Part shown: positions 53,575-61,915 of the stretch, in pieces
How the letters are laid out: every line of letters begins with the position of its first letter
Position numbering within the stretch: the first letter of the stretch is position 1
Assembly: GCA_938034975.1 (NCBI GenBank)
Contig: CALHNI010000010.1
Coordinates: forward strand, 1-61,915
From: Candidatus Goldiibacteriota bacterium
Lineage (GTDB): Bacteria > Oederibacteriota > PGYV01 > DYJU01
Direction of reading: 5' to 3'
DNA: 61,915 nucleotides
Position numbers and translations under genes: made by a program
The notes under the pieces: model-generated
Seen by the model: only the letters and a program-made list of their open reading frames with translations
Told to the model about the DNA's origin: nothing
The model's database searches: none

Positions 53575-55485
53575 TTACGTTATTTTTATATATTCATCAA
53601 TGGTTGTTACTCCCTGTAGGACCTTAAGGAGTGCTGCTTCTTTTAAAGTTTTTAAATTATGTAATTTTGAATTTTCTTCTTTTATTTTTTTAGGTTGTTC
53701 TTTTTCAAGGAGCATCTCTTTTATTGTTTCATCAAGTAAAAGTAATTCAAAAACTGCTATTCTGCCTTTATAACCTGTTCCTGAGCATTCATCACAGCCC
53801 CTTCCTTTAAAAAGTGTTACATTTCTGTTTGAAACTCCGCCAAGCATTTTTAAAATATCATCTGTTGCTTCAAATGGTTCCTTACACCTAGGACATATTT
53901 TTCTTAATAACCTCTGATTTAAAACAAGGTTGGTATTTGAATAGACAAGATATGGTTCAATGTTAAAATTTATTATTGTTTGAAGTGCTTGGAATATATC
54001 TCCTGCTCTTATTTTTGAAATTATTAAATGTCCACCCGCTATTAAATCAAAAATTGCTTCTGCTGTTTCTTTATCTGCTATATCACCTACCGCAAGTATA
54101 TCACAATCCTGCTCTACTAAATAATTGAGAACTTTTGCATTGTTTTTACGGCTAACTTTTGTCTGATTAATACCCGGAACAATATAATTTGAAGTTGCAT
54201 CATCAACAGAAAATATATTCACATTCGGCTGATTTAACGCTGATAAAGTTGAATAAAGAGTTGTTGTTTTACCACTGTTTGTTGGACCTGAAATAAGTAT
54301 TAATCCATGCGGCATTTTTATTGACTTTTTATAAACTTCAAATTCATTTTCTTCCATTCCTAATTCTTCTAAATTGATAATGATATTTTCTGATTTAATT
54401 ATTTTCAAAACAATCCTTTCTCCGAAAATTGTAGGGAAAGTATTTACTGAAAGATTTATCTCTTTACCTAAAACTCTAATTTTAAATTTGCTTTCCTGGG
54501 GAACATTTTTTTCATTAATATTTAATTGGGCAAGTTCTTTTATCTTATTTACAATACCGTTATATAATGTTTTTGGCGGTGATTCAACTTCATACAAAAC
54601 ACCATCCATACGTTTTCTTATCCTGCATCTGTCTGCAAATGGCTCAACATGTAAATCAGTTGCAGAAGATTCATATGCTTCTGATAATAAGGCAGTTAAA
54701 AAAGTATTAACTGGTGTATCTCCCATAACTGTTTGTGTATCAATTTCATTACCTGGGATTGGTTCGGTAATTGGTTGAATAACTTCTTTTTTGGGTATTA
54801 TTGGAGATTCATAAGCCGGTTTTTCAAAAGTTTCATCATTTTTTTGCTGAAATACTTTTTTACCTTGCTGAATAGGTTCTTTAACTTTTCCCTGATTTGC
54901 AACATCATATGCAAACGGAGTTCTTACAATTTTTATCTCGGCCTCATCTTTTATGGGTTTTGAAGAAGGTCCCAAAGGTGCATTTAAAATATCATCAAGT
55001 TCATCCACCTTCGCTTTTGCAATTTCACCGGTATCTTCTTCTTTAAAGCCAAAATATTTATCCAACAGTTTTTTTATATCTTCTGCTGGTGCTAACCTTA
55101 CATCAATCTCACATCTCGTAGTTGCCTTTAAATCATCAACGACAAGAAAATTAAGCGGGTCTGCCATAGCAACCGTGATTACCCTGCCCTGTTTTGAAAT
55201 CGGGATTAATTTTTCATTCCTCATTAATTGTTCTGGAAGCAATTTTAAAACATCCTGACTAATTTCATGTATTTCTTCAAGATTTAAATAAGGAACCCCC
55301 ATCTGATAACCTAAAAAAGTCCAGAGTATCTCTTTTGATATATATCCCATTTTTATTAATATTTGCCCTATTTTTTCACCGGTTTTTTTCTGTTCTTCAA
55401 GAGCATCTTTTAACTGTTCTTTTGTTATAATTCCTTCTTCAAGTAACATTTCACCTATTAACATATTTTTAGGTTTATCCACCAT
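53575..55485 (-). CDS. GspE/PilB-like ATPase with degenerate catalytic motifs
   Basis: The 636 residues begin with a MshEN-type N-terminal domain (LIGEMLLEEGIITKEQLKDA and KIGQILIKMGYISKEILWTF), a family that can bind cyclic di-GMP, then a long linker (about 150-255) and the T2SSE domain. Walker A is intact (GPTNSGKTTT, 400-409). Other motifs are altered: the Asp box reads SVDDATS instead of xEDPVE, Walker B reads VGDIAD instead of VGEIRD, and the His box reads SKIRAG instead of STLHTN. The C-terminal CPRCKEPF ... CDECSGTGY zinc site is intact. It may bind but scarcely hydrolyse ATP. PilC, GspD and prepilin peptidase are absent from the window. Confidence 0.85.
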   Translation of the reverse strand: MVDKPKNMLIGEMLLEEGIITKEQLKDALEEQKKTGEKIGQILIKMGYISKEILWTFLGYQMGVPYLNLEEIHEISQDVLKLLPEQLMRNEKLIPISKQGRVITVAMADPLNFLVVDDLKATTRCEIDVRLAPAEDIKKLLDKYFGFKEEDTGEIAKAKVDELDDILNAPLGPSSKPIKDEAEIKIVRTPFAYDVANQGKVKEPIQQGKKVFQQKNDETFEKPAYESPIIPKKEVIQPITEPIPGNEIDTQTVMGDTPVNTFLTALLSEAYESSATDLHVEPFADRCRIRKRMDGVLYEVESPPKTLYNGIVNKIKELAQLNINEKNVPQESKFKIRVLGKEINLSVNTFPTIFGERIVLKIIKSENIIINLEELGMEENEFEVYKKSIKMPHGLILISGPTNSGKTTTLYSTLSALNQPNVNIFSVDDATSNYIVPGINQTKVSRKNNAKVLNYLVEQDCDILAVGDIADKETAEAIFDLIAGGHLIISKIRAGDIFQALQTIINFNIEPYLVYSNTNLVLNQRLLRKICPRCKEPFEATDDILKMLGGVSNRNVTLFKGRGCDECSGTGYKGRIAVFELLLLDETIKEMLLEKEQPKKIKEENSKLHNLKTLKEAALLKVLQGVTTIDEYIKIT

Positions 55486-55488
55486 TTT

Positions 55489-57201
55489 TTAATCCTCTTT
55501 CTTTTTAAAAATATCAAAAATTGATTTTTTCTTTTTTTCCTGTGTTTCGGTTTCTCCAATTGCTCCTTCTTTTGAATCATCTATTGGAAAAACCTGTTGG
55601 TATTCCTGTTTTGCACTTTCTTTCTGGCCTTTTAAAATTCTTTTTGCAAAATCAGTTCCCATCTCTGTTGACATTTTTTCTATTTCGCTTCCTGACAAAC
55701 CGCTATCAGGTGTAATCTTAATTGCCTGCTCTTTTTGCGTAGTTAAATCTTTTGCAGAAACTTTTATAATCCCATTTGCATCAATATCAAACATAACTTC
55801 TATTTTGGGTATACCTTTTTTTGCAGGTGGTATGCCAACAAGGTCAAAAGTTCCAATCAGTTTATTATCCGCTGCCATTGGTTTTTCGCCCTGATATACT
55901 TCTATCCTGACAAATGATTGATTATCTTTCGTGGTTGTATAAATTTCACTTCTCCTTATTGGAATTGATGAATTCTTTTCAATAATTTTAGAAAAAAGTC
56001 CTCCTTCTGTTTTAATTCCAAGAGAGAATGCAGTAACATCCAAAAGCAAAATATCTCTTATATCCCCTTTTAAAACAGAAGCCTGATAAGCAGCACCTGC
56101 AGCAACTGCTTCATCAGGATTTACGCCCAAGTATGGTTCTTTTTTAAAAATTCTTTTTACTGTTTCTCTGATAAGGGGCATTTTTGTCTGCCCACCTACT
56201 AAAACAACCTCATCAATATCTTGAGGTCTTAAGCCTGCATAACTTAATGCTTTTTCACATGGTTCTACTGTTGCTTCTGCCAGATGTTTTGTTAATTGTT
56301 CCAATTTTTCTCTGGTTAAAATTGTTTTCAAATGTTTTGCACCATCTTTTGATACAGCAATGAACGGTAATGTAATTTCAACAGAATCAAGTGTTGATAA
56401 ATTTATTTTTGCTTTTTCCGCAGCATCTTTTAAACGCTGCAATGCCACTCTGTCTTTTCTTAAATCAATACCTTCTGTATTTAAAAACTCTGTAATAAGA
56501 AAATCAATGATCGCTTGGTCAAAATCATCCCCACCCAAATGAGTATCCCCGCTTGTTGCTTTAACCTGAAAAATACCCTGCCCTAATTCAAGTATTGAAA
56601 CATCAAAAGTTCCCCCACCCAAATCATAAATCACAATCCGCATTTTTGTTTTGCTATCAAAACCACTGGCAAGCGCTGCTGCGGTCGGTTCGTTTATTAT
56701 ACGAACAACTTCTAAACCTGCTATTTTACCGGCATCTTTTGTCGCCTGCCTTTGTGAATCATTAAAATATGCAGGAACCGTGATTACTGCTTTTTCCACT
56801 TTCTCATTTAAATAACTTTCTGCATCCTTTTTTAATTTCATCAGTATCATTGCAGATAATTCAGGCGGTGAAAAAATTCTGCCAGCAACTTCTATCCTCA
56901 CATCACCATTTTCCGCTGGAACAAGTTTATATGGAACAAGTTTAATATCTTTTTCAACTGTCTTATCATTAAATTTTCTTCCCATAAAGCGTTTAATTGA
57001 AAAAATTGTATTTTCAGGATTCATTATCTGCTGTCTTTTTGCCTGATTGCCAACTAAAATTGTATTATCCTTAGTAAAAGCAACGACAGAAGGAGTTGTT
57101 CTGAAATTTTCATCATTTGGGATGATGAATAATTTCCCAGCTTCTATTATCCCAACGCAGGAATTTGTAGTTCCAAGATCTATTCCTATTATTTTTGACA
57201 T
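55489..57201 (-). CDS. DnaK-type chaperone with short C-terminal tail
   Basis: The 570 residues have a complete Hsp70 ATPase domain ([75 protein letters not shown]) and the substrate-binding beta domain ([30 protein letters not shown]). The helical lid of about 100 residues is reduced to a stub ([20 protein letters not shown]) followed by a charged tail ending [15 protein letters not shown]. It is not next to grpE or a full dnaJ; its partner is the J-TPR gene 31 bp upstream and the GspE-like gene follows. Probably a specialised paralogue rather than the main DnaK, though this cannot be proven here. Confidence 0.88.
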   Translation of the reverse strand: MSKIIGIDLGTTNSCVGIIEAGKLFIIPNDENFRTTPSVVAFTKDNTILVGNQAKRQQIMNPENTIFSIKRFMGRKFNDKTVEKDIKLVPYKLVPAENGDVRIEVAGRIFSPPELSAMILMKLKKDAESYLNEKVEKAVITVPAYFNDSQRQATKDAGKIAGLEVVRIINEPTAAALASGFDSKTKMRIVIYDLGGGTFDVSILELGQGIFQVKATSGDTHLGGDDFDQAIIDFLITEFLNTEGIDLRKDRVALQRLKDAAEKAKINLSTLDSVEITLPFIAVSKDGAKHLKTILTREKLEQLTKHLAEATVEPCEKALSYAGLRPQDIDEVVLVGGQTKMPLIRETVKRIFKKEPYLGVNPDEAVAAGAAYQASVLKGDIRDILLLDVTAFSLGIKTEGGLFSKIIEKNSSIPIRRSEIYTTTKDNQSFVRIEVYQGEKPMAADNKLIGTFDLVGIPPAKKGIPKIEVMFDIDANGIIKVSAKDLTTQKEQAIKITPDSGLSGSEIEKMSTEMGTDFAKRILKGQKESAKQEYQQVFPIDDSKEGAIGETETQEKKKKSIFDIFKKKED

Positions 57202-57232
57202 TATACACCTTTCTTTGTTTCCATTTTTAAAT

Positions 57233-57796
57233 TCAGGTTTTTCTCGCTCTGTCTATATCTCTCATCAATTCCTGAAATTTTTCTATTACTTTTTTATAAT
57301 GAATATTTTCTGGTGCTAATTTTTCCGCTTCTTTAAATGCATGCAATGCTTCTTGTAATTTATTTGCACTTGCATATATGACTCCCATATTATAGATTGC
57401 CTCATGCAATTTATATGTAGCATAAGCCTGCTGAAATTTCAATAAAGAATTTGCTTTGTTTGTTGAATAAAGTTCTACTCCCTCTTTAAAATCCTGGACA
57501 GCATCATTAAATTTTTTCTTTTCGCCCATCTGAAATATTGAAAACTTTCTTTCCTCTACTTCTTCTTTTAAATGAGCAAATATCTGAAAATTATAAATTT
57601 TACGTTTTATAGGATCTGATAATATTTTATATGCTTCAACAACTTCTGCTGTTCTTTCATGAGCCCAGTCAGGTCTATCCGGATTATGATCAGGATGGTA
57701 CTTGTAAAGAGCCATTCTGAATGCGTTATCTATTTCTTCCTGGGTCGCAGCCGGATAAATCTCTAAAAGTTCATAGTAATTTAATTTTTTAACCAT
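57233..57796 (-). CDS. J-domain protein with TPR repeats
   Basis: It has an N-terminal J domain ([20 protein letters not shown], then [20 protein letters not shown] with the HPD motif intact, [17 protein letters not shown]) and a C-terminal TPR-like region ([40 protein letters not shown]). The glycine/phenylalanine and cysteine domains of DnaJ are missing, so it is a class C co-chaperone. It would stimulate the neighbouring DnaK (31 bp downstream), with the TPR choosing the client. The 10 bp gap to the cyclase-like gene suggests co-expression. Confidence 0.88.
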   Translation of the reverse strand: MVKKLNYYELLEIYPAATQEEIDNAFRMALYKYHPDHNPDRPDWAHERTAEVVEAYKILSDPIKRKIYNFQIFAHLKEEVEERKFSIFQMGEKKKFNDAVQDFKEGVELYSTNKANSLLKFQQAYATYKLHEAIYNMGVIYASANKLQEALHAFKEAEKLAPENIHYKKVIEKFQELMRDIDRARKT

Positions 57797-57806
57797 TTTT
57801 TATACC

Positions 57807-59255
57807 TTAAAATTTTACTCCTTTAAGTTTAAATAGTTCAAATGACGAACCATCAGATAAAGCAATAGTATCTACTCTTTCATAATTTGCAAGATTTTGA
57901 GTGCCGGCAACAATCTCTTTTATAGTATAAACATCTGTAGCATATTGCTTTTTTGCACCATACTTGGAAGCAAAATTCAAATAATCAATTATTGAATTAT
58001 ATACCGCCATGGTTTTTTTCTCAATAAAATTTTTAATAATAATTCCATTAATTAAAATAAAATTAACAGAAAAATCTTCTATTTTATAACCCAATGTCAA
58101 CTTTGATTTTACTGATTGAACAAGTTCCTTTCTTATTTCAATAGTTGAAATTAATGCCCTTTTCATATCATCCTGATGGATAAAAGGATAACCAAAACTT
58201 AAAAGAATAAAATTATCTGTAATTTTTAATACAGCGCCCTGGTATTCAAGTGCAGTTAATGAAATTTTTTCTGCAAATTTTTCTATTAATTCTTTCATTT
58301 CTTCACTTAAAAGTTCAAATGAAAATTTAGAAAATGATGTTATATCAATATAAACAAAATTTGTTTTATACTCTTCGCCTTTTAAAGATGGAGTATAACC
58401 TTTTGTGATTTTATCTGTCATCTCCTGATATGTGAGAATCTTATATGCTTTTTTCAAATCGTCCATTTCTTTTAATCCTTCTGCAACTGTATCAAATGCA
58501 TCTTTTATTCTTACTTTTTCTTTTAACTCAACTATCATCCTATTAAAATCATCTGCTAATACCCCTACTTCATCATTGGCTTTTACTTCAACTGCCACAT
58601 CAAGATTCCCCTCTGCGACTTTTCTCATCCCTGCAGCTATGATATTAAAATTATTTGTTATAAACTTAGCCAGAAACCATGCACAAAAAAATCCTGCAAC
58701 AAGAAGAAAAATTGTCAAAATAGACATATTTAATACTGTGACGAACATCTTTTTTTCATAATTTTTTTTGGAAAATTTAATTATTATCTGTGACAGCTGT
58801 TCGCCTTTTATTTTTAAATCAAGTTTTACTCTTAAAACATGCGGTATCTTTTCATCTACTAACCTTTTTGTTAATTTCTTTGTATCTTCGTCTATTTTTA
58901 TATTTTTAAAATCTTTTTTAAGCATTTCTATATTTATAGAACTTGCTTTTATTTCTCCTGTCTCATCCTTAATAGCCATAAGCATAATGTTGTTATCAAG
59001 ACGGTTCAATATCTCCATATATTTTTCATAAACAGCCCAGTTAACATCTTTTGACTTCCAGGAAGTAACCAACCTTAATGCACTTAAAGTATCTGAGACC
59101 TGTTTTGCACTTTTTTTAATTTCTCTGCGTTGTATATCAATATTTGTTTTTATAGAATAAATAAAAACTATGGTCATTGTAATAATAACGAGTGAAAAAA
59201 TTAAAATGGAAATTTTATATTTTAAACTAAATTTAACTTTCCTTCTTGTTGCCAT
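57807..59255 (-). CDS. Membrane HAMP protein with degenerate class III cyclase-homology domain
   Basis: It has an N-terminal membrane helix (KISILIFSLVIITMTIVFIY), a periplasmic sensor of about 130 residues, a second helix (VLNMSILTIFLLVAGFFCAW), a HAMP domain (ITNNFNIIAAGMRKVAEGNL ... ADDFNRMIVELKE) and a cyclase-homology domain (FVYIDITSFSKFSFELLSEE). The two metal-binding aspartates appear kept (D in YIDITSF and D in KITDNFILLSFG), but the usual asparagine and arginine that follow in GINYGxxxxGNxGS are not recognisable. It may be an inactive or altered nucleotide-binding output. It lies between the lipoprotein and J-TPR genes. Confidence 0.78.
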   Translation of the reverse strand: MATRRKVKFSLKYKISILIFSLVIITMTIVFIYSIKTNIDIQRREIKKSAKQVSDTLSALRLVTSWKSKDVNWAVYEKYMEILNRLDNNIMLMAIKDETGEIKASSINIEMLKKDFKNIKIDEDTKKLTKRLVDEKIPHVLRVKLDLKIKGEQLSQIIIKFSKKNYEKKMFVTVLNMSILTIFLLVAGFFCAWFLAKFITNNFNIIAAGMRKVAEGNLDVAVEVKANDEVGVLADDFNRMIVELKEKVRIKDAFDTVAEGLKEMDDLKKAYKILTYQEMTDKITKGYTPSLKGEEYKTNFVYIDITSFSKFSFELLSEEMKELIEKFAEKISLTALEYQGAVLKITDNFILLSFGYPFIHQDDMKRALISTIEIRKELVQSVKSKLTLGYKIEDFSVNFILINGIIIKNFIEKKTMAVYNSIIDYLNFASKYGAKKQYATDVYTIKEIVAGTQNLANYERVDTIALSDGSSFELFKLKGVKF

Positions 59256-59334
59256 TTATATTATTCTCCATAAATAAATATAAAAATAAGCATCTGATGG
59301 TTTTTTAATATGCTGCGAATTTATAAATTAACAA

Positions 59335-60699
59335 TTATTTTGCAATTGATTCCATAGCATAAAAAGAAGAAGTCGTATCGCCAAAAAATATTACTCCATC
59401 TTCACCTATAAACGATGTCGTTATCTGGGATTCATAAGTCTGTGACCATACAATTTTTTCTGCAACTATGTCAATTGCTACAATCTGTTTTCCTGCTGCA
59501 CAATAGAGAATATTGTTAATTATTAAAGGTGCAGATAAAATTTTTCCTTCACAAGGTAGCTTCCATATCAATTTACCACCTGTAATACTTAAAGCATAAA
59601 TGTATTTATCGTTTGACCCGAAATATACCACATTGTTTTTAATAACCGGTGTTGATGAGATTATACCTTCTGCCAAAAATACCCATTTTACAGTTCCATT
59701 CATTGAATCCAATGCATATAATTTTTTATCATCCGAACCAAAAATTAATATCCCGCTATCTTCTGCCGGAGTTGAAACAATCCTATTACCTGTCTGATAT
59801 TGCCAAATTAACTGTCCATTATCAACATCCAGCGCATACATTGTGGAATCAAGAGAGCCAATATAAACCATACCATTTGCTATGGTCGGAGATGACGCTA
59901 TTTGTCCTTGTGTTGCAAATTTCCATATAACATCACCTGTTTTTCTGTCAAGAGCATATAAAAAGTTATCCATACAGCCAATATAAACAATACCAGAAAA
60001 AACTGCAGGTGATGAAAATTGAATTGCAGCGCCTAATTTTTTTTCCCATAGTTTTTTGCCAGCAGTTGTTACAGCAAAAAATGAACCGGTTTCTGTTCCA
60101 AAATATAAAACCCCTCCATATAAAGCAGCTGTTGATGAAACAACACCCTGAACAGGAATTTTCCATGAAACCTGGCCTGAATTTTTATCCAAAGCATAAA
60201 AATTATTATCCAATGATCCAACATAAATATTTTTTTCATCCATAACAGGAGACGCCATAAATCCTCCTGCCCTGAATTTCCATTTAAAATCAAGCGGCGG
60301 CAGTATATTAAATCCAACATAAAAATTATGACTCGCAACTCCACGGAACATATTCCATACATATTTACCTTTTTCTGTTTTAACCTCAACAACTTTTTTG
60401 GATGCCTCAACAATTGCATTTTTTTGTTCTTTTATCTGTTCTTTTAATTTTTTTATCTGGGTTGTTGATGTTTTTGTTTTTTCTTTGGTTTTTTCAGCCA
60501 TTTTTAACTGTGCTTCAAGTTCCTGTAATTGTTTACGTTGTTCTTTTACAAGATTCTGTAAATTTTCAAGTTCTGCAAGGTCCTGACTACTGCTTATATT
60601 TAACTCAATTTTCATTTCTTCTTCTTCTTTTCCACCCAGACAACCTGTGATTATGCTTATCATAATAAAACTCAGTATTAAATAATACAATTTTTTCAT
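59335..60699 (-). CDS. Outer-membrane-type lipoprotein with coiled coil and PQQ-like beta-propeller
   Basis: I start it at the ATG at 60699, because AAAGGGG lies 8-10 bp before it. The signal ends in the lipobox ITGC (MISIITGCLGGKEEEE), so the mature protein is a lipoprotein. A coiled coil follows (LAELENLQNLVKEQRKQLQE and EKTKEKTKTSTTQIKKLKEQ), then about eight PQQ-like repeats (for example YVGSLDNNFYALDKNSGQV, YIGSLDSTMYALDVDNGQL, YFGSNDKYIYALSITGGKL). It resembles BamB but with an added coiled coil. It leads the DnaK/GspE-like operon and probably serves as an envelope scaffold. Confidence 0.85.
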   Translation of the reverse strand: MKKLYYLILSFIMISIITGCLGGKEEEEMKIELNISSSQDLAELENLQNLVKEQRKQLQELEAQLKMAEKTKEKTKTSTTQIKKLKEQIKEQKNAIVEASKKVVEVKTEKGKYVWNMFRGVASHNFYVGFNILPPLDFKWKFRAGGFMASPVMDEKNIYVGSLDNNFYALDKNSGQVSWKIPVQGVVSSTAALYGGVLYFGTETGSFFAVTTAGKKLWEKKLGAAIQFSSPAVFSGIVYIGCMDNFLYALDRKTGDVIWKFATQGQIASSPTIANGMVYIGSLDSTMYALDVDNGQLIWQYQTGNRIVSTPAEDSGILIFGSDDKKLYALDSMNGTVKWVFLAEGIISSTPVIKNNVVYFGSNDKYIYALSITGGKLIWKLPCEGKILSAPLIINNILYCAAGKQIVAIDIVAEKIVWSQTYESQITTSFIGEDGVIFFGDTTSSFYAMESIAK

Positions 60700-60773
60700 C
60701 AAATAAGCCCCTTTCGTTGCTTTATAAATAATTAATCTTATCATAAAACATAAAAAATTAAAAATTCATTTAA

Positions 60774-60802
60774 ATATTATCAAAATTCTGAATTTATGTC
60801 AA
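60774..60802 (-). promoter_or_regulatory. Sigma-70 type promoter of the lipoprotein/DnaK/GspE-like operon
   Basis: On the minus strand a perfect TTGACA (60797-60802), 17 bp and TAATAT (60774-60779). The ATG at 60699 is about 70 nt past the expected start. Repeat copy 13 begins 14 bp upstream of the -35. Confidence 0.65.
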
Positions 60803-60816
60803 TTAAAAGTTAAAAA

Positions 60817-61026
60817 CCGTAAAAACGCGTTAGAAAATGTGTTTTTACGGAAATATAAAATATTTTTGGCTTTTTTGCTTAATAATTTTTTATTTTTATA
60901 GTAAATTACTTTTATTCACCTGTTTTTTAATTTTAAAAACAAATACACTCTTAAAATCTTATTTGTTTATTAACCTTTTTATATATTTTCTCTTTTCCCC
61001 TGAAAAACGCTAATGCGTTTTTCAGG
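60817..61026 (+). repeat. Dispersed hairpin repeat, copy 13 (complete)
   Basis: A complete 210 bp unit: hairpin 1 (CCGTAAAAACGCGTTAG, AAAATGTGTTTTTACGG, 60817-60850), core TAAATTACTTTTATTCACCT, and perfect hairpin 2 (60999-61026). It is almost identical to copy 10. The remaining 61027-61111 is AT-rich and holds a possible fragment ending CTTTTTTCAGG near 61092, but no gene. Confidence 0.92.
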
Positions 61027-61111
61027 AAATTACTAATATAATTAGCGTTTAATAAAGAATATTTCCAGGAAAATACAACAAACTTTTTTCAGGTTAATTT
61101 ATGATCATTAA

Positions 61112-61915
61112 TTATTTTAATAAAATTATTTTTTGAACACCTGATTTTGCTTCCTTATTATTTTTATCTTTAACTGTTATTATGTAATAATATGTCCCTT
61201 TTGCCAAATTTACCAAATATTTTTTCCACTCAATAGATTCAATATTTATTCCCTGCATAAAATCTTTCTTTACTGTTTTTTCTGCAACTAATCTTGATGC
61301 TGATGTATATATTTTTATACTTAAATAATTCGCACTTTTTGAAATATTAAATTTTAATGTGATATCATTTGCTTTTGTTATAGGATTGGGATATGTTATC
61401 ACATTATCTATTTTTAATTCTTTTGCTTCTGTTGGAGTTGGTGTAGGAGTCACAGTTGCTAATCCAAAAGTAAACGTCTGAGTAGGTGTCCATGTAAAGG
61501 TAATTGTTGGCGTATTTGTTGGTAAGGTTCCACTGTATATCTCTATTTCATCTAAATACCACTCATTCCCTACACTGTTTACCCCGTTTTCCACTAAGGA
61601 TGTTATTACAAAATTTATTACCCGTGCTTTTTGCAATACCTCGGTTATTGTAAGTGTTGCTCCTTGCCCCCATCCTGGATGCGTAAAACTGCTCCACGGT
61701 ATCTCTAAATACTGCCAGCTACTCTGTGGCGTTATTGTCCACCTGTAATATGAATAATCTGTTATGTTCGTTGATACTATATGTATCTGGAATGCTACCT
61801 GATTCCCTATTTTTGTCCCTTTTGTCCATAACCTTATTCCCTGCGTGCCGCTTAAATCAACTTCTGTCCCTGCTGCATTTAAGTCCCCTGACACAGCAAT
61901 TGACTGCCAATTATC
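61112..61915 (-). CDS. Secreted protein with carbohydrate-binding-like and C-terminal sorting-type domain (5' end outside window)
   Basis: The reading frame stays open to the window edge (DNWQSIAVSG precedes the first possible start), so the gene is partial. The visible part is a beta-sandwich like carbohydrate-binding modules (LDLSGTQGIRLWTKG-type, RWTITPQSSWQYLEIPWSSF, NEWYLDEIEIYSG), a proline/threonine linker (TNTPTITFTWTPTQ, VTPTPTPTEAKE), and a C-terminal domain (ITYPNPITKANDITLKFNI and LVNLAKGTYYYIITVKDKNN) of the type-A sorting/FlgD-like class. It is presumably a cell-surface or secreted glycan-binding protein or enzyme. Confidence 0.75.
   Translation of the reverse strand, partial: DNWQSIAVSGDLNAAGTEVDLSGTQGIRLWTKGTKIGNQVAFQIHIVSTNITDYSYYRWTITPQSSWQYLEIPWSSFTHPGWGQGATLTITEVLQKARVINFVITSLVENGVNSVGNEWYLDEIEIYSGTLPTNTPTITFTWTPTQTFTFGLATVTPTPTPTEAKELKIDNVITYPNPITKANDITLKFNISKSANYLSIKIYTSASRLVAEKTVKKDFMQGINIESIEWKKYLVNLAKGTYYYIITVKDKNNKEAKSGVQKIILLK

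Noticed and set aside
1-61026. Whether the dispersed repeats could be a CRISPR array or integron attC sites
   Set aside because: Units are 150-220 bp, far apart, without regular spacers, cas genes or integrase; hairpin ends lack the attC core-site pattern.
1-61915. tRNA, rRNA or insertion-sequence genes
   Set aside because: No tRNA-like cloverleaf, rRNA segment or transposase-like protein was recognised by eye on either strand; a dedicated scan would be needed to exclude a missed tRNA.

Overview
This is one 61.9 kb piece of a very AT-rich bacterial chromosome. Nearly all genes lie on the minus strand in long, tightly packed runs. The cell was almost certainly diderm and flagellated: the window encodes the P-ring (FlgI), L-ring (FlgH), P-ring assembly factor (FlgA), distal rod (FlgF, FlgG), rod-binding FlgJ, FlgM, FlgN and FlgK, plus PorV/UPF0164-like outer-membrane barrels and secreted proteins with C-terminal FlgD-like or sorting-like Ig domains. 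PorV-like proteins with fibronectin domains and pseudopilins carrying a GSGWYYN-type C-terminus suggest an uncultivated candidate-phylum lineage. I cannot place it more precisely without searches.

Layout. 1-525: repeat array. 526-3236: yceD/DUF177-rpmF-plsX-fabH. 3593-6619 is the only plus-strand operon: a split transketolase and a RuBisCO-like protein. 6616-19193: flagellar genes in three transcription units; two short units have textbook sigma-28 promoters (TAAAGTTT-N11-TCCGATAT type), and two PorV-like genes head the third. 19773-21185: a lone GHKL ATPase. 21652-23952: a secreted glycoside hydrolase. 24262-35806: argS-GGDEF-truA-polA-coaE-HDOD-HD-GYP-GGDEF-GGDEF, a cyclic-di-GMP signalling set mixed with housekeeping genes. 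36340-50465: a 16-gene run with rpiB, glyA, nrdR, accA, an amidase, two pseudopilins flanking a HAMP protein, and two O-antigen-ligase/TPR proteins. 50913-60699: beta-propeller lipoprotein, HAMP/cyclase-homology protein, J-TPR protein, short-tailed DnaK, a degenerate GspE/PilB-like ATPase, a large secreted protein and a LacI-type domain without its DNA-binding part. 61112-61915: the end of a secreted protein that runs off the window.

The most striking structure is non-coding. All nine gaps longer than 300 bp contain a member of one dispersed repeat family (about 150-220 bp): an AT-rich core with a conserved ATTACTTTTATTCACCYG block, normally flanked by two hairpins (stem CGTAAAAACGC and stem CCTGAAAAACGC or CCTGAAAATCGC). 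Several copies stop only about 2-14 bp upstream of the -35 box of the next operon, so the element appears to punctuate operons. The second notable item is the three-gene split transketolase/RuBisCO-like operon, a combination that recalls D-apiose-type branched-sugar catabolism but does not match a known complete pathway. The third is the DnaK/J-TPR/GspE-like/cyclase-like operon, in which several enzymes have lost catalytic motifs. No rRNA, tRNA, CRISPR array or insertion sequence was seen.
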